Source of the DNA: Rhodospirillum sp.
GTDB lineage: Bacteria > Pseudomonadota > Alphaproteobacteria > Dongiales > Dongiaceae
Reading direction: 5' to 3'
DNA: 62,975 nt
Assembly: GCA_013822765.1 (NCBI GenBank)
Contig: PNKY01000018.1
Span: forward strand, 1 to 62,975
Shown here: piece by piece, positions 17,455-27,370 of the stretch
How positions within the stretch are numbered: position 1 is the stretch's first letter
Layout of the letters: each line of letters opens with the position of its first letter
Translations under genes and position numbers: made by a program
The notes under the pieces: model-generated
The model's input: the letters and a program-made list of their open reading frames with translations, nothing else
Databases searched by the model: none
What the model was told of the DNA's origin: nothing

Positions 17455-18127
17455 GATCCTGATCGTCGATGACGAGCCCGCGATCCGCCGCTTCCTGAAA
17501 GCGAGCCTGGAAAGCGAGGGCTTCCAGATCGTGGCGGCGGAGACGGCCGCGCAGGCGCTCGCCGCCGTCGCGCAGGCCAAGCCCGACCTAATGATCCTCG
17601 ACCTCGGCCTGCCGGACCTCGACGGCCTGGACGTGATCCGCCAGGTGCGCAGCAACAATCCGCTGCCCATCGTCGTGCTGTCGGTGCGCAACGACGAGCC
17701 GGGCAAGGTGGCGGCGCTCGATGCCGGCGCCGACGACTACATGGTGAAGCCGTTCGGCGTGGAGGAGCTCCTGGCGCGGGTGCGCGCCGCTTTGCGCCAC
17801 CGCCTGCAGCAGCAAGGGCTGGGCCCGGTGTTCCGCCTGCACGATCTCAGCCTCGATTTCATGGCGCACCGCGTGGCGGTCGCCGGCACCGAGGTCAAGC
17901 TCTCCAAGCTCGAGTTCGAACTGTTGCGGCTGCTGGCCGAGCATGCGGGCAAGGTGATGACCCATCGCCAGATCCTCACCGCCGTGTGGGGCGAGGCGCA
18001 TCGCGACGACGTCGAATATCTGCGCGTTTATGTCCGCCAGCTGCGCAGCAAGCTGGGCGACGATCCGGCGGCGCCAAGGTTCATCGAGACCGAGCCGGGC
18101 GTGGGATATCGGCTGAAGGCAGACTAG
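17444..18127 (+). CDS. kdpE: response regulator KdpE
   Basis: A 227-residue OmpR-family regulator. The receiver domain has the acidic pair DDEP near residue 9 and phospho-acceptor Asp53 (ILDLGLPDLDG), with Lys in YMVKPFG. The winged-helix DNA-binding domain ends RSKLGDDPAAPRFIETEPG. It activates kdpFABC when phosphorylated by KdpD; a matching direct-repeat site lies about 85 bases ahead of the unit. The first 11 bases are shared with the end of kdpD. Confidence 0.95.
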   Translation: MSHKILIVDDEPAIRRFLKASLESEGFQIVAAETAAQALAAVAQAKPDLMILDLGLPDLDGLDVIRQVRSNNPLPIVVLSVRNDEPGKVAALDAGADDYMVKPFGVEELLARVRAALRHRLQQQGLGPVFRLHDLSLDFMAHRVAVAGTEVKLSKLEFELLRLLAEHAGKVMTHRQILTAVWGEAHRDDVEYLRVYVRQLRSKLGDDPAAPRFIETEPGVGYRLKAD

Positions 18128-18359
18128 GGCAGAAGTCCGCTTTCGAGGTTGAAGCAGAAACCAATTCCTCTGTGCGGACCTCAAAGGGCCTAGAACTAGG
18201 CCGACGTCTTCATCGGCCGCTACGTGACAAAGCGGTGTGAATGTCGCACGGGGTCAAACCGAACCTTGCGTCGGCGCCCCTCCCTCTCCAGTTACGGGTC
18301 GTGACGGCCGCGCCAACTGTCGCCGGTCATCTTTTCACGCCTGATGCAAGGGACGCGGC

Positions 18360-19928
18360 GTGCAGAAACTTCGCATTACCGTTCTCGACCTCGTGACCAA
18401 GGGGCCGACGCGACGACTATTCAATCGCATCATGAATGCGAACCTCGCGAGCATCATGCCGCAGGCGATCGCCGTCTGGTGCGAGGAGCTCGGCCACGAC
18501 GTCCGCTTCGTCTGCTATACCGGTTTCGAGGATCTGAGCGCCGAATTGCTGCACGAGACCGACGTACTGTTTGTCGGCGCATTCACCCGCTCGGCGCAGA
18601 CCGCGTATGCGATCAGCAACCTCCATCGGCGAAGTGGCGCGGTGACGGTCCTTGGTGGACCGCATGCGCGCTGCTACCCGCAGGATGCCGCGAAGTATTT
18701 CGACTACGTGCTCGGCTTCACCGACAAACCTCTTGTCGAGGACCTGCTGCGAGATCGGGCACCACAGCGGCCTGTCGGGCTGCAGCTCAGCGCGAAGCGG
18801 CAGCCGGCGGCACTTCCGAGCCTGCGCGAGCGCTGGAAGTTCGTCGAGCCGACGATTGCCAAATCGCCGTTCTTCAAGATGGTGCCGATGGTCGGCAGCT
18901 TGGGATGCCCATATACCTGCAGCTTCTGCATCGATTCCACGGTGCCTTATCAGCCCATGTCCTTCGATCAGATCCGCGATGATCTGCGTTTCCTGTTGCG
19001 CAAGGTCAAAAGGCCGCGTGTTGCCTGGCACGACCCGAACTTCGGCGTGCGCTTTGACGATTATCTCAGCGTGATCGAGGAGGCTGTGCCGTCACGGCGG
19101 ATGCGCTTCGTCGCCGAGAGCAGCCTCTCGCTTCTCTCGGAGGCGCACGTGAAGCGCCTAGAGCGCAACGGCTTCGACGCACTGCTTCCGGGCGTCGAAT
19201 CTTGGTACGACCTTGGCAACAAGTCGAAGACTGGCGCCGCCGTGGGTGAAGCCAAGGTCCGGCAAGTGGCCGAGCACGTCAACATGATCCTGCGGCACGT
19301 GCCCTATGTGCAGACCAACTTCGTCCTGGGGCTTGACAGCGACCGGGGCGCCGAGCCATTCGAGCTGACCAAGCGGTTCACTGATCTCGCGCCCGGCGCT
19401 TATCCTGCGTTCTCCCTGCTGACCGCGTACGGACAGGCGGCGCCGCTCAACCTCGAGCTCCAGAGGGCGGGCAGGGTGCTGCCATTCCCGTTCTTCTTTC
19501 TCGACAGCAACCACGCGATGAATGTGCGGCCGCTCAACTACACTTGGCCGGAGTTCTACGAGCATGCGGTCGATCTCACGCGGTATGCGCTGTCGGGCGC
19601 GCGGGTCCGCCGGCGCTTCCTTGCCAACCGGGGCATCAGCACGCGCTTCCTCAACGGTGTGCGTGCGGTCACGTCGGGCCGCGCAAAATGGCAGGCAAAG
19701 ATCGGCCGTTTGCTCGCCAAGGACATTCCGATTCGCCGCTTCATCGAAGGCGAGAGTCGTGAGCTGCCGAAGTTCTATGAGAACCGGGTGCGAGAGAGTC
19801 TGGGTCCGCTCTGGGAGGCGCTGCCCGTGGGCGCCCTGATGCACGACCAGAATGCCTACCTGAAGAGCCAGGGCGAGATGCCGGCCAAGCCGCGCTCCAA
19901 GCTGCGGCGGCCACAGGCGGCGGAGTAA
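18360..19928 (+). CDS. B12-binding domain radical SAM protein, substrate unknown
   Basis: A 522-residue protein started at a GTG. Residues 1-130 resemble a cobalamin-binding Rossmann domain (DVLFVGAFTRS, VTVLGGPHARCYPQDA), but the usual DxHxxG is not evident. The radical SAM core follows, with Cys183, Cys187 and Cys190 in CPYTCSFC for the [4Fe-4S] cluster. The C-terminal 130 residues are basic and unrecognised. Such enzymes often do methylations or rearrangements at unactivated carbon. No neighbour suggests a pathway: kdpE lies 232 bases upstream and a terminator follows, so the gene stands alone. It is not HpnP-like in context. Confidence 0.8.
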   Translation: MQKLRITVLDLVTKGPTRRLFNRIMNANLASIMPQAIAVWCEELGHDVRFVCYTGFEDLSAELLHETDVLFVGAFTRSAQTAYAISNLHRRSGAVTVLGGPHARCYPQDAAKYFDYVLGFTDKPLVEDLLRDRAPQRPVGLQLSAKRQPAALPSLRERWKFVEPTIAKSPFFKMVPMVGSLGCPYTCSFCIDSTVPYQPMSFDQIRDDLRFLLRKVKRPRVAWHDPNFGVRFDDYLSVIEEAVPSRRMRFVAESSLSLLSEAHVKRLERNGFDALLPGVESWYDLGNKSKTGAAVGEAKVRQVAEHVNMILRHVPYVQTNFVLGLDSDRGAEPFELTKRFTDLAPGAYPAFSLLTAYGQAAPLNLELQRAGRVLPFPFFFLDSNHAMNVRPLNYTWPEFYEHAVDLTRYALSGARVRRRFLANRGISTRFLNGVRAVTSGRAKWQAKIGRLLAKDIPIRRFIEGESRELPKFYENRVRESLGPLWEALPVGALMHDQNAYLKSQGEMPAKPRSKLRRPQAAE

Positions 19929-20381
19929 AAGCAAAAGTCCATCCAACGGCCGCCATTTCAAGAAACTGCCATCGCAATCTCTACGGGCGGCAGCGGCGCG
20001 GCAAGCTGGGCAACGGCTAAGCGGCGCCAAGGTTCATCGGCTTTCGAGGCCAGAAAGCCGCGTCCTCCATCCGAAGCTACCGTGCATCCGCCCCGTGGGC
20101 GGATTTTGCATTTTAAGGCGGCGATATCCGGTGTTAATAATTAGACGACGGGAAGATTGGCCTAGGACAGAATCGCCCATTGTCCGCCTCGCAGCGTCGT
20201 CGATTGCGAACAATTGGGGTGACGCTGTGCCGTCCACCAGTTCGTAGAGCTGAGAAGCCGGTCTTCTCCTGGGGTGACGCGCGGAGCCATCCGATGACCG
20301 ATCTGTTTTCCTGCTCTGTGGATCTTACCGCCCGGACTATGGTCCGCGCCGTTGCTGGCACGGGCAGTCGGGATCGCAGCG
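19929..20381. other. intergenic region between the radical SAM gene and the MHYT kinase
   Basis: About 450 bases with no convincing gene. It holds a terminator (20086-20114) and, downstream of it, the probable promoter region of the kinase, which is unresolved. The leftward open frames here translate as shadows. Confidence 0.4.
20086..20114 (+). terminator. rho-independent terminator
   Basis: ATCCGCCC (20086-20093) and GGGCGGAT (20097-20104) pair perfectly around CGT and are followed by TTTGCATTTT. It lies about 160 bases beyond the radical SAM stop and before the kinase gene, so it probably ends the radical SAM transcript. Confidence 0.7.
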
Positions 20382-23135
20382 ATGTCTGAAGACAGCATGC
20401 TGCACAGCCATCACGACCCCGGACTTGTCGTGCTGGCGATCGCGGTCGCGATCATGGCGTCGTTCGTGGCGCTCGACCTGGCGGGACGGATTCGCGAGAC
20501 CCGCGGCGGGTCGCGCGTCGGCTGGTGGCTCGCCGGCGCGGTGGCGATGGGCGGCGGCATCTGGTCGATGCATTTCATCGCGATGCTTGCCTTCCAGCTC
20601 GGCACCGGCGTCACCTACGACGTTGCCACCACGGTGCTGTCGCTGGTGATCGCGATTGTGATGTCCGGCCTCGGGCTGTTCGTCGTCTATCAGCGCGCCA
20701 GCTGGCCCGCGATCCTCGGCGGCGGCATCCTCGCCGGCACGGGGATCGCCGCGATGCACTACACCGGCATGGCCGCGATGCGCATGGCGTCGCAGCTCAG
20801 CTATGATCCGTTCTTGTTCGGCCTGTCGGTCGTGATCGCCATTGCCGCAGCGACCGCGGCGCTGTGGCTGACCCTGCGCCCGCAACGCCTGTGGCAGCAA
20901 CTCGGCAGCGCGATCGTGATGGGCGCCGCCATCTCCGGCATGCACTTCACCGGCATGGCGGCGGCGCGCTTCGACGTGCTCGCGCCGGTCGGGCCGACAA
21001 CGGCCAACGGCCTGTCGTACGCGTACCTGGCCGCCGCCATCGGCGTCACGACCGCCTTGCTGCTGGCGCTAGCCCTGATCGCAACCTTCATGGACCGGCG
21101 GTTCGCCCGGGCGCAACGCGAGGCTCGGATCGTCGAGGCGAGCGAGGCGCGCTATCGCCGCATCTTCGATACTGCCGCCGTCTGCATCTGGGACGAGGAC
21201 TTCTCGCAGGTCGTCGCCGCACTCGACGCTCTGCGCGCGCGCGGCGTGCGCGATTTCGGGCGCTACTTCAGCGAGCATCCGGAGTTTGTCGCCGAGGCCG
21301 CCGGGCTCGTGCGGGTCCGCGACGTCAATCACGCGACGCTAGCGCTGTTCGAGGCGCGGGACAAGGCGGAGCTGCTCGGCTCTCTGGATCGTGTTTTCCT
21401 GCCGGAGACCCTGGCGGTATTCCGCGACGAATTGCTTGCTCTTGCCGAAGGCGCGTCGTCGTTCAAGGCAACGGCGCCGGCGCAGACACTCGGCGGCCGG
21501 CGCATCGATATCCTTCTCAGCATGGTGTTTCCATCGGAAGACCCGCGCCTCAAAAGTGTCCTGGTGACGATGCTGGACGTGACCGAACGCAAGCGCGCCG
21601 AAGACGCGCTGCGGGCGAGCCAGGCGCAGAAGAGCGCGGTCATCGAGCTGGCGCTCGACGGAGTCGTCGTCATTGACGAGCAGGGCTGCATCCTCGAGTT
21701 CAACCCCGCGGCCGAGCGGATCTTCGGCATCAGACGGGCGGATGCTCTGGGCCGGGAGATGGCAAAGCTGATCCTGCCGGCGCGCTTTCGCGATCGGCAC
21801 CGGGCTGGGATGAAGCGCTATCTTGCGTCGGGCCAGCACGAAATCCTGGGGCGGCGCCTGGAGATGACCGGGCTGCGGGCCGATGGGTCGGAGTTTCCGG
21901 TCGAGCTGGCCATCAATGCCACCGACGTGAATGGCAAGCCGATCTTCACCGGATTCCTGCGCGATGTCAGCGCGGAGCGCCAGGCCGAAGCGCAGCTGCG
22001 CCAGGCGCAGAAGATGGACTCGGTCGGTCAGCTGACGGGCGGCGTCGCCCACGACTTCAATAACCTGCTGACCATCGTCATCGGGGGCCTCGATCTGGCG
22101 CTGGGGCGGGTGCAAGGCGACGTGCAGTCGGCGCTCGAACCGGCGTTGCGGGCGGCCGAGCGCGGCGCCGCGCTGGTGCAGCGGCTCCTTGCCTTCTCGC
22201 GCCGTCAAACACTGGTTCCGGAGGAGGTGGATTTCAACCGCCTTGCGGCCGAGATGGAGGACTTGCTTCGGCGCACGTTGGGCGAGGACATCGAGATCGA
22301 GACCAAGCTCAGCCCGCAGCTCTGGAGCGCGCTTGCCGACAAGGGGCAGGTGGAGAACGCGCTGTTGAACCTGACCGTCAACGCGCGCGATGCCATGCCG
22401 GCCGGCGGCAAGCTGACGATCGAAACCGGCAACGTGCAACTGGACGAGGACTACGCCGCCCACAATTCCGAAATATCGCCGGGCGATTACGTGATGCTGG
22501 CTGTGACCGACACCGGAAAGGGCATGCCGCCGGAGGTGGCGGACCGCGCCTTCGAGCCTTTCTTCACGACCAAGGAGGTCGGCAAGGGCACCGGCCTGGG
22601 GCTCAGCATGATCTACGGCTTTGCGAAGCAGTCCGGCGGGCACGTCAAGATCTACAGCGAGGTCGACCACGGGACGACCGTGCGCCTTTACCTGCCACGC
22701 CAATCGGCCGCGGCCGCCGCGGCGACTGCAACGCCCGCCATGCCCATGCATCACGACCATCCACGCGGCGGCGAGATGATCCTGGTAGTCGAGGACGACG
22801 TCGACGTGCGCGGCTTCGTGGTCGGGCATCTGCGCGAGCTTGGGTATCGCGTGGCCGAGGCGAAGGACGGTCCGTCGGCATTGAGCACCCTCAATGGGTC
22901 GACGCCGATCGATCTGCTGCTGACGGATGTCGTCATGCCCGGCGGCATGACCGGTCGCCAACTGTCCGACGAGGCCATGCGTCGCCGGCCCGACCTCAAG
23001 ACGCTGTTCATCTCCGGCTACACCGAGGATTCGATCGTCCACCAGGGGAAGCTGGACCCGGGCGTGAATTTCCTGTCGAAGCCATTCAGGCGGCGAGACC
23101 TGGCGCTCAAGGTCCGCGAGGCGTTGGACGCGTAG
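20382..23135 (+). CDS. hybrid sensor histidine kinase with MHYT membrane sensor
   Basis: About 917 residues. The N-terminal 240 residues form an MHYT domain: seven hydrophobic helices with repeated M-H-x-T/I motifs (WSMHFIAML, AMHYTGMAAM, GMHFTGMAAAR), proposed to bind copper and sense a diatomic gas. Two PAS-type segments follow (about 262-400 and 415-540), then HisKA with His557 (GGVAHDFNN), HATPase (NLTVNARDAMP, KGTGLGLSMIYGF) and a C-terminal receiver with Asp849 (LLLTDVVMPGG). The annotated frame begins at a TTG at 20352; the ATG at 20382 is a more natural start. It should be a phosphorelay input in the inner membrane; no cognate output gene is adjacent. Confidence 0.85.
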   Translation: MSEDSMLHSHHDPGLVVLAIAVAIMASFVALDLAGRIRETRGGSRVGWWLAGAVAMGGGIWSMHFIAMLAFQLGTGVTYDVATTVLSLVIAIVMSGLGLFVVYQRASWPAILGGGILAGTGIAAMHYTGMAAMRMASQLSYDPFLFGLSVVIAIAAATAALWLTLRPQRLWQQLGSAIVMGAAISGMHFTGMAAARFDVLAPVGPTTANGLSYAYLAAAIGVTTALLLALALIATFMDRRFARAQREARIVEASEARYRRIFDTAAVCIWDEDFSQVVAALDALRARGVRDFGRYFSEHPEFVAEAAGLVRVRDVNHATLALFEARDKAELLGSLDRVFLPETLAVFRDELLALAEGASSFKATAPAQTLGGRRIDILLSMVFPSEDPRLKSVLVTMLDVTERKRAEDALRASQAQKSAVIELALDGVVVIDEQGCILEFNPAAERIFGIRRADALGREMAKLILPARFRDRHRAGMKRYLASGQHEILGRRLEMTGLRADGSEFPVELAINATDVNGKPIFTGFLRDVSAERQAEAQLRQAQKMDSVGQLTGGVAHDFNNLLTIVIGGLDLALGRVQGDVQSALEPALRAAERGAALVQRLLAFSRRQTLVPEEVDFNRLAAEMEDLLRRTLGEDIEIETKLSPQLWSALADKGQVENALLNLTVNARDAMPAGGKLTIETGNVQLDEDYAAHNSEISPGDYVMLAVTDTGKGMPPEVADRAFEPFFTTKEVGKGTGLGLSMIYGFAKQSGGHVKIYSEVDHGTTVRLYLPRQSAAAAAATATPAMPMHHDHPRGGEMILVVEDDVDVRGFVVGHLRELGYRVAEAKDGPSALSTLNGSTPIDLLLTDVVMPGGMTGRQLSDEAMRRRPDLKTLFISGYTEDSIVHQGKLDPGVNFLSKPFRRRDLALKVREALDA

Positions 23136-23221
23136 GGGCAGATACACCGGATCAGAACCGGTTCATCGCTTTGTGGTCGCGCGCTCCCGAACGCCGCCTC
23201 TCCGGCGGCTGACATCTCGAC

Positions 23222-23956
23222 TCACGTCTTGTCAGGTGCTGCGCCTTCGACGTAGCTGTCGTGCCATTTCCACCATTTGTAGGGCGGTGTCTGGGGATAG
23301 CCTTCGGGCGAGTCCTCCCAAATCTCCTGCCGGCCGAGCGGCGTAATGTCGAGGTAGTTCCAAGTGCTCCCCATCTGTTCGTCGCCGCGGTTGTTGGTGA
23401 AGTAGGTGCGGAACACGCGATCGCCGTCGCGGTAGAACACGTTCGTGCCGTGCCATTCGTCCACGCCGAAGTCGGCGTCGAAGCCGTCCGTGAGGGTGAA
23501 CCATGGTATCATCTCCCAGCCCATCCGCGTCTTCAGGCGCGCGATGTCCGGCTGAGGTGCACGTGAGACGAAGACGAGAGTCGTGTCACGGGCGTTCAGG
23601 TGAGCAACGTGAGCTACCTGGTCGGCCACCATCGAGCAACCTTCGCAGGCGTGCTCCGGCCAGCCGAACACGCCCGGCTCGAAGAATGCACGGTAGACGA
23701 TCAGTTGGCGCCGGCCGTAGAACAGGTCGAGCAGGCTGGACCTGCCCTCAGGTCCCTCGAACGCGTACGTCGTTTTCACCGCCATCCACGGCATGCGCCG
23801 CCGCTCGGCCGCCAGGGCGTCACGGGCGCGGGTGTGCGCCTTTTCCTTCACGAGCAGTTGCTCGCGGGCTGCCTCCCACGCCTCCGGCGACACGACCGGC
23901 GGTGTCCGCATGGCAGGCGATGCGTCTTTCCGTACTTTCCTGGCTGGTGCAGTCAT
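23222..23956 (-). CDS. DUF899 family thioredoxin-like protein
   Basis: A 244-residue protein of the DUF899 (AhpC/TSA-related) family: VSPEAWEAAREQLLVKEK at the N-terminus, EGPEGRSSLLDLFYGRRQLI in the first part, HACEGCSMVADQVAHV (a C-x-x-C pair at the family's redox position), and a C-terminal NYLDITPLGRQE with YPQTPPYKWWKWHD. Members are thought to be thioredoxin-fold proteins, but their reaction is not known. Start at MTAPARKVRK (23956); the frame continues upstream without family character. It lies convergent to the MHYT kinase and divergent from the RidA-like gene. Confidence 0.85.
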   Translation of the reverse strand: MTAPARKVRKDASPAMRTPPVVSPEAWEAAREQLLVKEKAHTRARDALAAERRRMPWMAVKTTYAFEGPEGRSSLLDLFYGRRQLIVYRAFFEPGVFGWPEHACEGCSMVADQVAHVAHLNARDTTLVFVSRAPQPDIARLKTRMGWEMIPWFTLTDGFDADFGVDEWHGTNVFYRDGDRVFRTYFTNNRGDEQMGSTWNYLDITPLGRQEIWEDSPEGYPQTPPYKWWKWHDSYVEGAAPDKT

Positions 23957-24189
23957 GGCGTTGCAACCTCCTGAGTTGGGCGAACTGCCGGGTCTCGTGG
24001 CCGAGGGGCGATCCCTTCGCAGGTCATCGCTTGCTGCTGGCAGGGAGATCGTCGGCACCGGAAATCGACTAGTAAGAAAACAAGTGGGACGGGATTCCGC
24101 TCCAGTTTGTTGATGACAGCCGTGGCGCGTGCGCTAGAGGCGCTGGGATGTTCCAATACGATAGTCCTGCCCACCGAAGGAGTGGTCCA

Positions 24190-24594
24190 ATGCCGCCAGC
24201 TGCAGACGCCATCGCGCGCTATCACGTCAATCCCGCCTTCACGAAGGCGCGCGACATCTATGCCGATGGTGCGGAGATCGGCGGCGGTCGGCGCGTGCTG
24301 CACCTGTCGGGTCAAGTCGGCATTCGGCCCGATGGCACCACCAGTCCGGACTTCGCGGAGCAATGCGACCAGGCGCTGGTCAATCTGCGCGCGGTGTTGA
24401 ACGCAGCGGCGATGACGCCGGAGCATGTCGCCAAGCTCACCTGCTTCGTGGTGGGACCGCAGCCGCTCGCGGCGCTGTACGATGCGCGCCGGCGGCATCT
24501 GCCCAACGTCGCGCCGGCTTCCACCACGCTGATCGTCCAGGGCCTGGCGGCACCGGAATGGCTGATCGAGATCGAAGCGATCGCCGCGGCGTGA
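24190..24594 (+). CDS. RidA/YjgF-family protein
   Basis: A 134-residue RidA family protein. Visible features are VLHLSGQVGIRPDGTTSPDF, QCDQALVNLRAVLNAAAM and THEV-like MTPEHVAKLTCFVV. The C-terminal part reads ASTTLIVQGLAAPEWLIEIE, where RidA deaminases have an Arg in the R-x-x-V/I region; this is replaced, so deaminase activity on enamine/imine intermediates is uncertain. It should be a trimeric cytosolic protein. Start at MPPAADAIAR (24190), with GAAGGAG just ahead. The next gene converges 6 bases away. Confidence 0.8.
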   Translation: MPPAADAIARYHVNPAFTKARDIYADGAEIGGGRRVLHLSGQVGIRPDGTTSPDFAEQCDQALVNLRAVLNAAAMTPEHVAKLTCFVVGPQPLAALYDARRRHLPNVAPASTTLIVQGLAAPEWLIEIEAIAAA

Positions 24595-24600
24595 TCGACG

Positions 24601-25248
24601 TCAGTACAGGCGCTCGCGATTGCCTTGGTCGATCACGGCCTGGGTCTCTTCGACGGTTCCGAGCTTGGCGTGGGCCACCAGCACCTCTGCAAAGGAAGGC
24701 AGGTTGCTGGTATCGGGCCACGCTTCGGGCTGCCACAGGCCCGAGCGGATCATGCATTTCGGGCAGTGCGAGAGCACATGCGAGATCTCGATAACGAGGA
24801 CGTGCTCGGGAAGCTTGCCGTTGACCGCCATGTCCGCGCGCAGCTCGGCATCGCGGACGATGATCGCCTTGCCAGACATGCGAATGGTGTAGGTCACGCC
24901 GGGAATCACGAAAATGAGTCCGACGTTGGGATTCTTCAGGACGTTCCGGAACGTATCGATCCGCCGGTTTCCGGGGCGGTCTGGAATGGCGATCGTTCGT
25001 TCGTCCAAGACCTTCACGAAGCCCGCCGGATCGCCCTTCGGCGAGATGTCGAGCATGCCGTCGGCGTCGGCGGACGCCACGAACACGAACGGCGCATGGG
25101 CGATGAAGCGACGCGTGTGCTCATCGATGACCCGTATGACCTTGGCGGCTGCACGTTCCGTCGGTTTGCCCACCACCGAGCGCAGTTGCTCCTCGCTCGT
25201 GATGGTGTCGCGAAAACGACGCTGAAGACCGTTGCCATCCCCTTGCAT
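24601..25248 (-). CDS. pyridoxamine 5'-phosphate oxidase-like flavoprotein (MSMEG_1061 type)
   Basis: A 215-residue split-barrel FMN-binding protein: FIAHAPFVFVASADADG and DISPKGDPAGFVKVLDE at residues 48-85, followed by RPGNRRIDTFRNVLKNPNVG and a C-terminal HCPKCMIRSGLWQPEAW. This order matches the MSMEG_1061 family of FMN-dependent reductases rather than PdxH. The likely activity is reduction of a small molecule, with the substrate unknown. It converges on the RidA-like gene, 6 bases away. Confidence 0.8.
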   Translation of the reverse strand: MQGDGNGLQRRFRDTITSEEQLRSVVGKPTERAAAKVIRVIDEHTRRFIAHAPFVFVASADADGMLDISPKGDPAGFVKVLDERTIAIPDRPGNRRIDTFRNVLKNPNVGLIFVIPGVTYTIRMSGKAIIVRDAELRADMAVNGKLPEHVLVIEISHVLSHCPKCMIRSGLWQPEAWPDTSNLPSFAEVLVAHAKLGTVEETQAVIDQGNRERLY

Positions 25249-25551
25249 GGCGCCACCCCCTCTTCGCTCGGAAGTACCTTAAGCCTACCATAGGAGAGGC
25301 CGAATCGAGCCGGCATCCAGGGCAATGACAGCGCTACCAGGGATTGCAGGTCCGGCCCGCAACTCTTTGGGTCCGCGAGGCGATTCGGACTATGGAACTC
25401 TCCCTAGGATTAACGACCTTCATTTGCGTTTCATGTTCGATTATTTCGTTTTTTGTTCCATCCATGCCCGTTTCTTGTCATTTTGCTTGCGTTTTGCCTT
25501 CGAATAGGGCATGTAGCGCGCCGCGTGGGGACGCGGCTGCGGCGCGGGCAG
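25249..25551. other. leader of the first winged-helix/TPR regulator, unusually AT-rich
   Basis: No gene is seen. The part from about 25405 to 25505 is rich in T (many TTT and TTG runs), unlike the surrounding GC-rich DNA. TTCATTT at 25419-25425 and TTCATGT at 25430-25436 repeat with 11 bases start to start, a possible site for a winged-helix regulator. No clear -35/-10 pair was identified. Confidence 0.4.
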
Positions 25552-27243
25552 ATGGCTGAATCCGAGAGTATTCACTTCGCTGATTGCGAGATCGACGTGG
25601 CGGGCTTCACGCTCCGTCGCAACGGCGCGGTGTGCGAACTCGAACCCCAGGTGCTGGAGCTGCTGCTCCACCTCGCGCGCAATCCGGACCGGCTGCTGAC
25701 CAAGGACGATCTGATCCAGCATGTCTGGCACGGCCGCATCGTCTCCGACACCACCATCACCAGCCGGATCAAGTCAGCGCGCGCGGCGATCGGCGACGAC
25801 GGCACGCAGCAGAAGCTGATCCGCACCGTCCATGGCCGCGGAGTACGCTTCATCGCGGCGGTGCGGACGGAGCGGCGCGGCGCTGCGAGCGCGACGAGAT
25901 CGGGCGAGATGCTGGCGCGCGCCAGCGAAGCGGCGTCGGATCCCTTGTCGAAGCGCAACGGGCCGGCGATCGCCGTGCTGCCGTTCGCCAATCTCGGCAG
26001 CGACGATGACCAGGATTATTTCGCCGACGGCGTGACCGAGGACATCATCACCGACCTGTCGCGCTTCCGCGAGCTGCGCGTGGTGGCGCGCGATTCCTGT
26101 TTCCAGCACCGCACACCCGGCGCCGACCTGCAGCAGGTCGGCCGCGCGCTCAACGCCGACTATGTGGTGACCGGTAGCATCCGCCGGCGCGGCAGCAAGC
26201 TGCGCCTCAGTGCGCAGCTGACGCAGACCGAGACCGGCAATCAGGTGTGGGCGGAGCGCTTCGATCGCGGCGCCGAAGATGTGTTCGCGATGGCCGACGA
26301 GCTGGTGCGCACGATCGTCGCCACGCTGGTCGGCCGCGTGCGCTCCGCCGGCTCGGCGCTGGCGCGGCGCAAGCCGCCGGCGAATCTCGCGGCCTACGAA
26401 TGCGTGCTGCGCGGCCAGGCGGCGCAGGCGCAGATCGGCGACACGGCGCAGGAGGCGGCGGCGCGGCGCTTCTTCGAGCAGGCGCTGGCGCTCGACCCGG
26501 ATTACCCGCGCGCCCATGCCGGCCTCGCGGTGGTGCTGCTGTGCGAATGGTTCCGCTTCGCCGATCCGGCGGAGGCGCTGCTCGAGGCCGCGCTGGAGCA
26601 TGCAGAGCGATCGGTCGCGCTCGATCCCGAGGACTACCAGTGCCAGGAGGCGCTGGGCTGGGTCCTGCTGCATTGCAAGCACTTCGAACTGAGCGAGCAG
26701 CACTACCGGCGCGTCATCGAGCTCAATCCCAACAGCCCGGCGGAGCTGGCGGCGATGGGCTCGGCCTGCAGCTTCCAGGGGCGGCCGGACGAAGGGATCC
26801 AGTGGTTCGAGCTGGCGCGGCGCATCGATCCCTATTTCGACGCAAGCTGGTACTGGAATCTGCTGGGCGCGGCCTATTTCAATGCGCGGCGCTATGACGA
26901 CGCCATCAAGGCGCTGGAGCACATCCCCAACGCGGCGAACTGGGTCAAGGCCTATGCGGCCGCCAGCTGCGCCCTGGCCGGGCGGACCGACTGCGCCCGC
27001 CGGATCGCGAGGTCGCTGGCCAGCGAGGCGCCGCACTTCTACGCCGAGGCCATCCTGCGCAAGGAGCCGTACCGGAATCCGGCCGACCTCGAGCACCTGG
27101 CGGAGGGATTCCAAAAGGCCGGCCTGCTGACCGAAACCCAGCCCTGCGAGATCGCGGCGGAGGCGGCGCGCTATTACCTGACCGGGCGCTCGCCTTTCAT
27201 TCACGGCGCGCGCGGCAAGCCGACCTTCCGCGCCACCTCGTGA
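25552..27243 (+). CDS. winged-helix/TolB-like/TPR one-component regulator, shorter paralogue
   Basis: A 563-residue protein. The N-terminal 97 residues form a PhoB/CadC-type winged helix (PQVLELLLHLARN, LIQHVWHGRIVSDTT, RTVHGRGVRF). At about 138-245 is a TolB-like segment (IAVLPFANLGSDDDQDYFAD), then TPR helices. It has no receiver domain, membrane segment or cyclase. The protein is homologous to 28650-31208, but stops where the other continues: ARYYLTGRSPFIHGARG here matches AHQYYLMGRSFLINGGWSK there, and about 300 residues of TPR are lost. Start at MAESESIHFAD (25552), the domain's beginning; the upstream frame codes for Arg-rich text. Confidence 0.8.
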   Translation: MAESESIHFADCEIDVAGFTLRRNGAVCELEPQVLELLLHLARNPDRLLTKDDLIQHVWHGRIVSDTTITSRIKSARAAIGDDGTQQKLIRTVHGRGVRFIAAVRTERRGAASATRSGEMLARASEAASDPLSKRNGPAIAVLPFANLGSDDDQDYFADGVTEDIITDLSRFRELRVVARDSCFQHRTPGADLQQVGRALNADYVVTGSIRRRGSKLRLSAQLTQTETGNQVWAERFDRGAEDVFAMADELVRTIVATLVGRVRSAGSALARRKPPANLAAYECVLRGQAAQAQIGDTAQEAAARRFFEQALALDPDYPRAHAGLAVVLLCEWFRFADPAEALLEAALEHAERSVALDPEDYQCQEALGWVLLHCKHFELSEQHYRRVIELNPNSPAELAAMGSACSFQGRPDEGIQWFELARRIDPYFDASWYWNLLGAAYFNARRYDDAIKALEHIPNAANWVKAYAAASCALAGRTDCARRIARSLASEAPHFYAEAILRKEPYRNPADLEHLAEGFQKAGLLTETQPCEIAAEAARYYLTGRSPFIHGARGKPTFRATS

Positions 27244-27370
27244 CGGAAATCACTCGGTCTCCTCGAATTCTCCTCAAGCCCTCCAAGCAATCCTAGCGGT
27301 CCTCTCATAGGTTCCGCGCCGTCGCCGGAGCACTCGACTCGCGGCGGCCGAGAGAGATGAGGAGGGTCTG

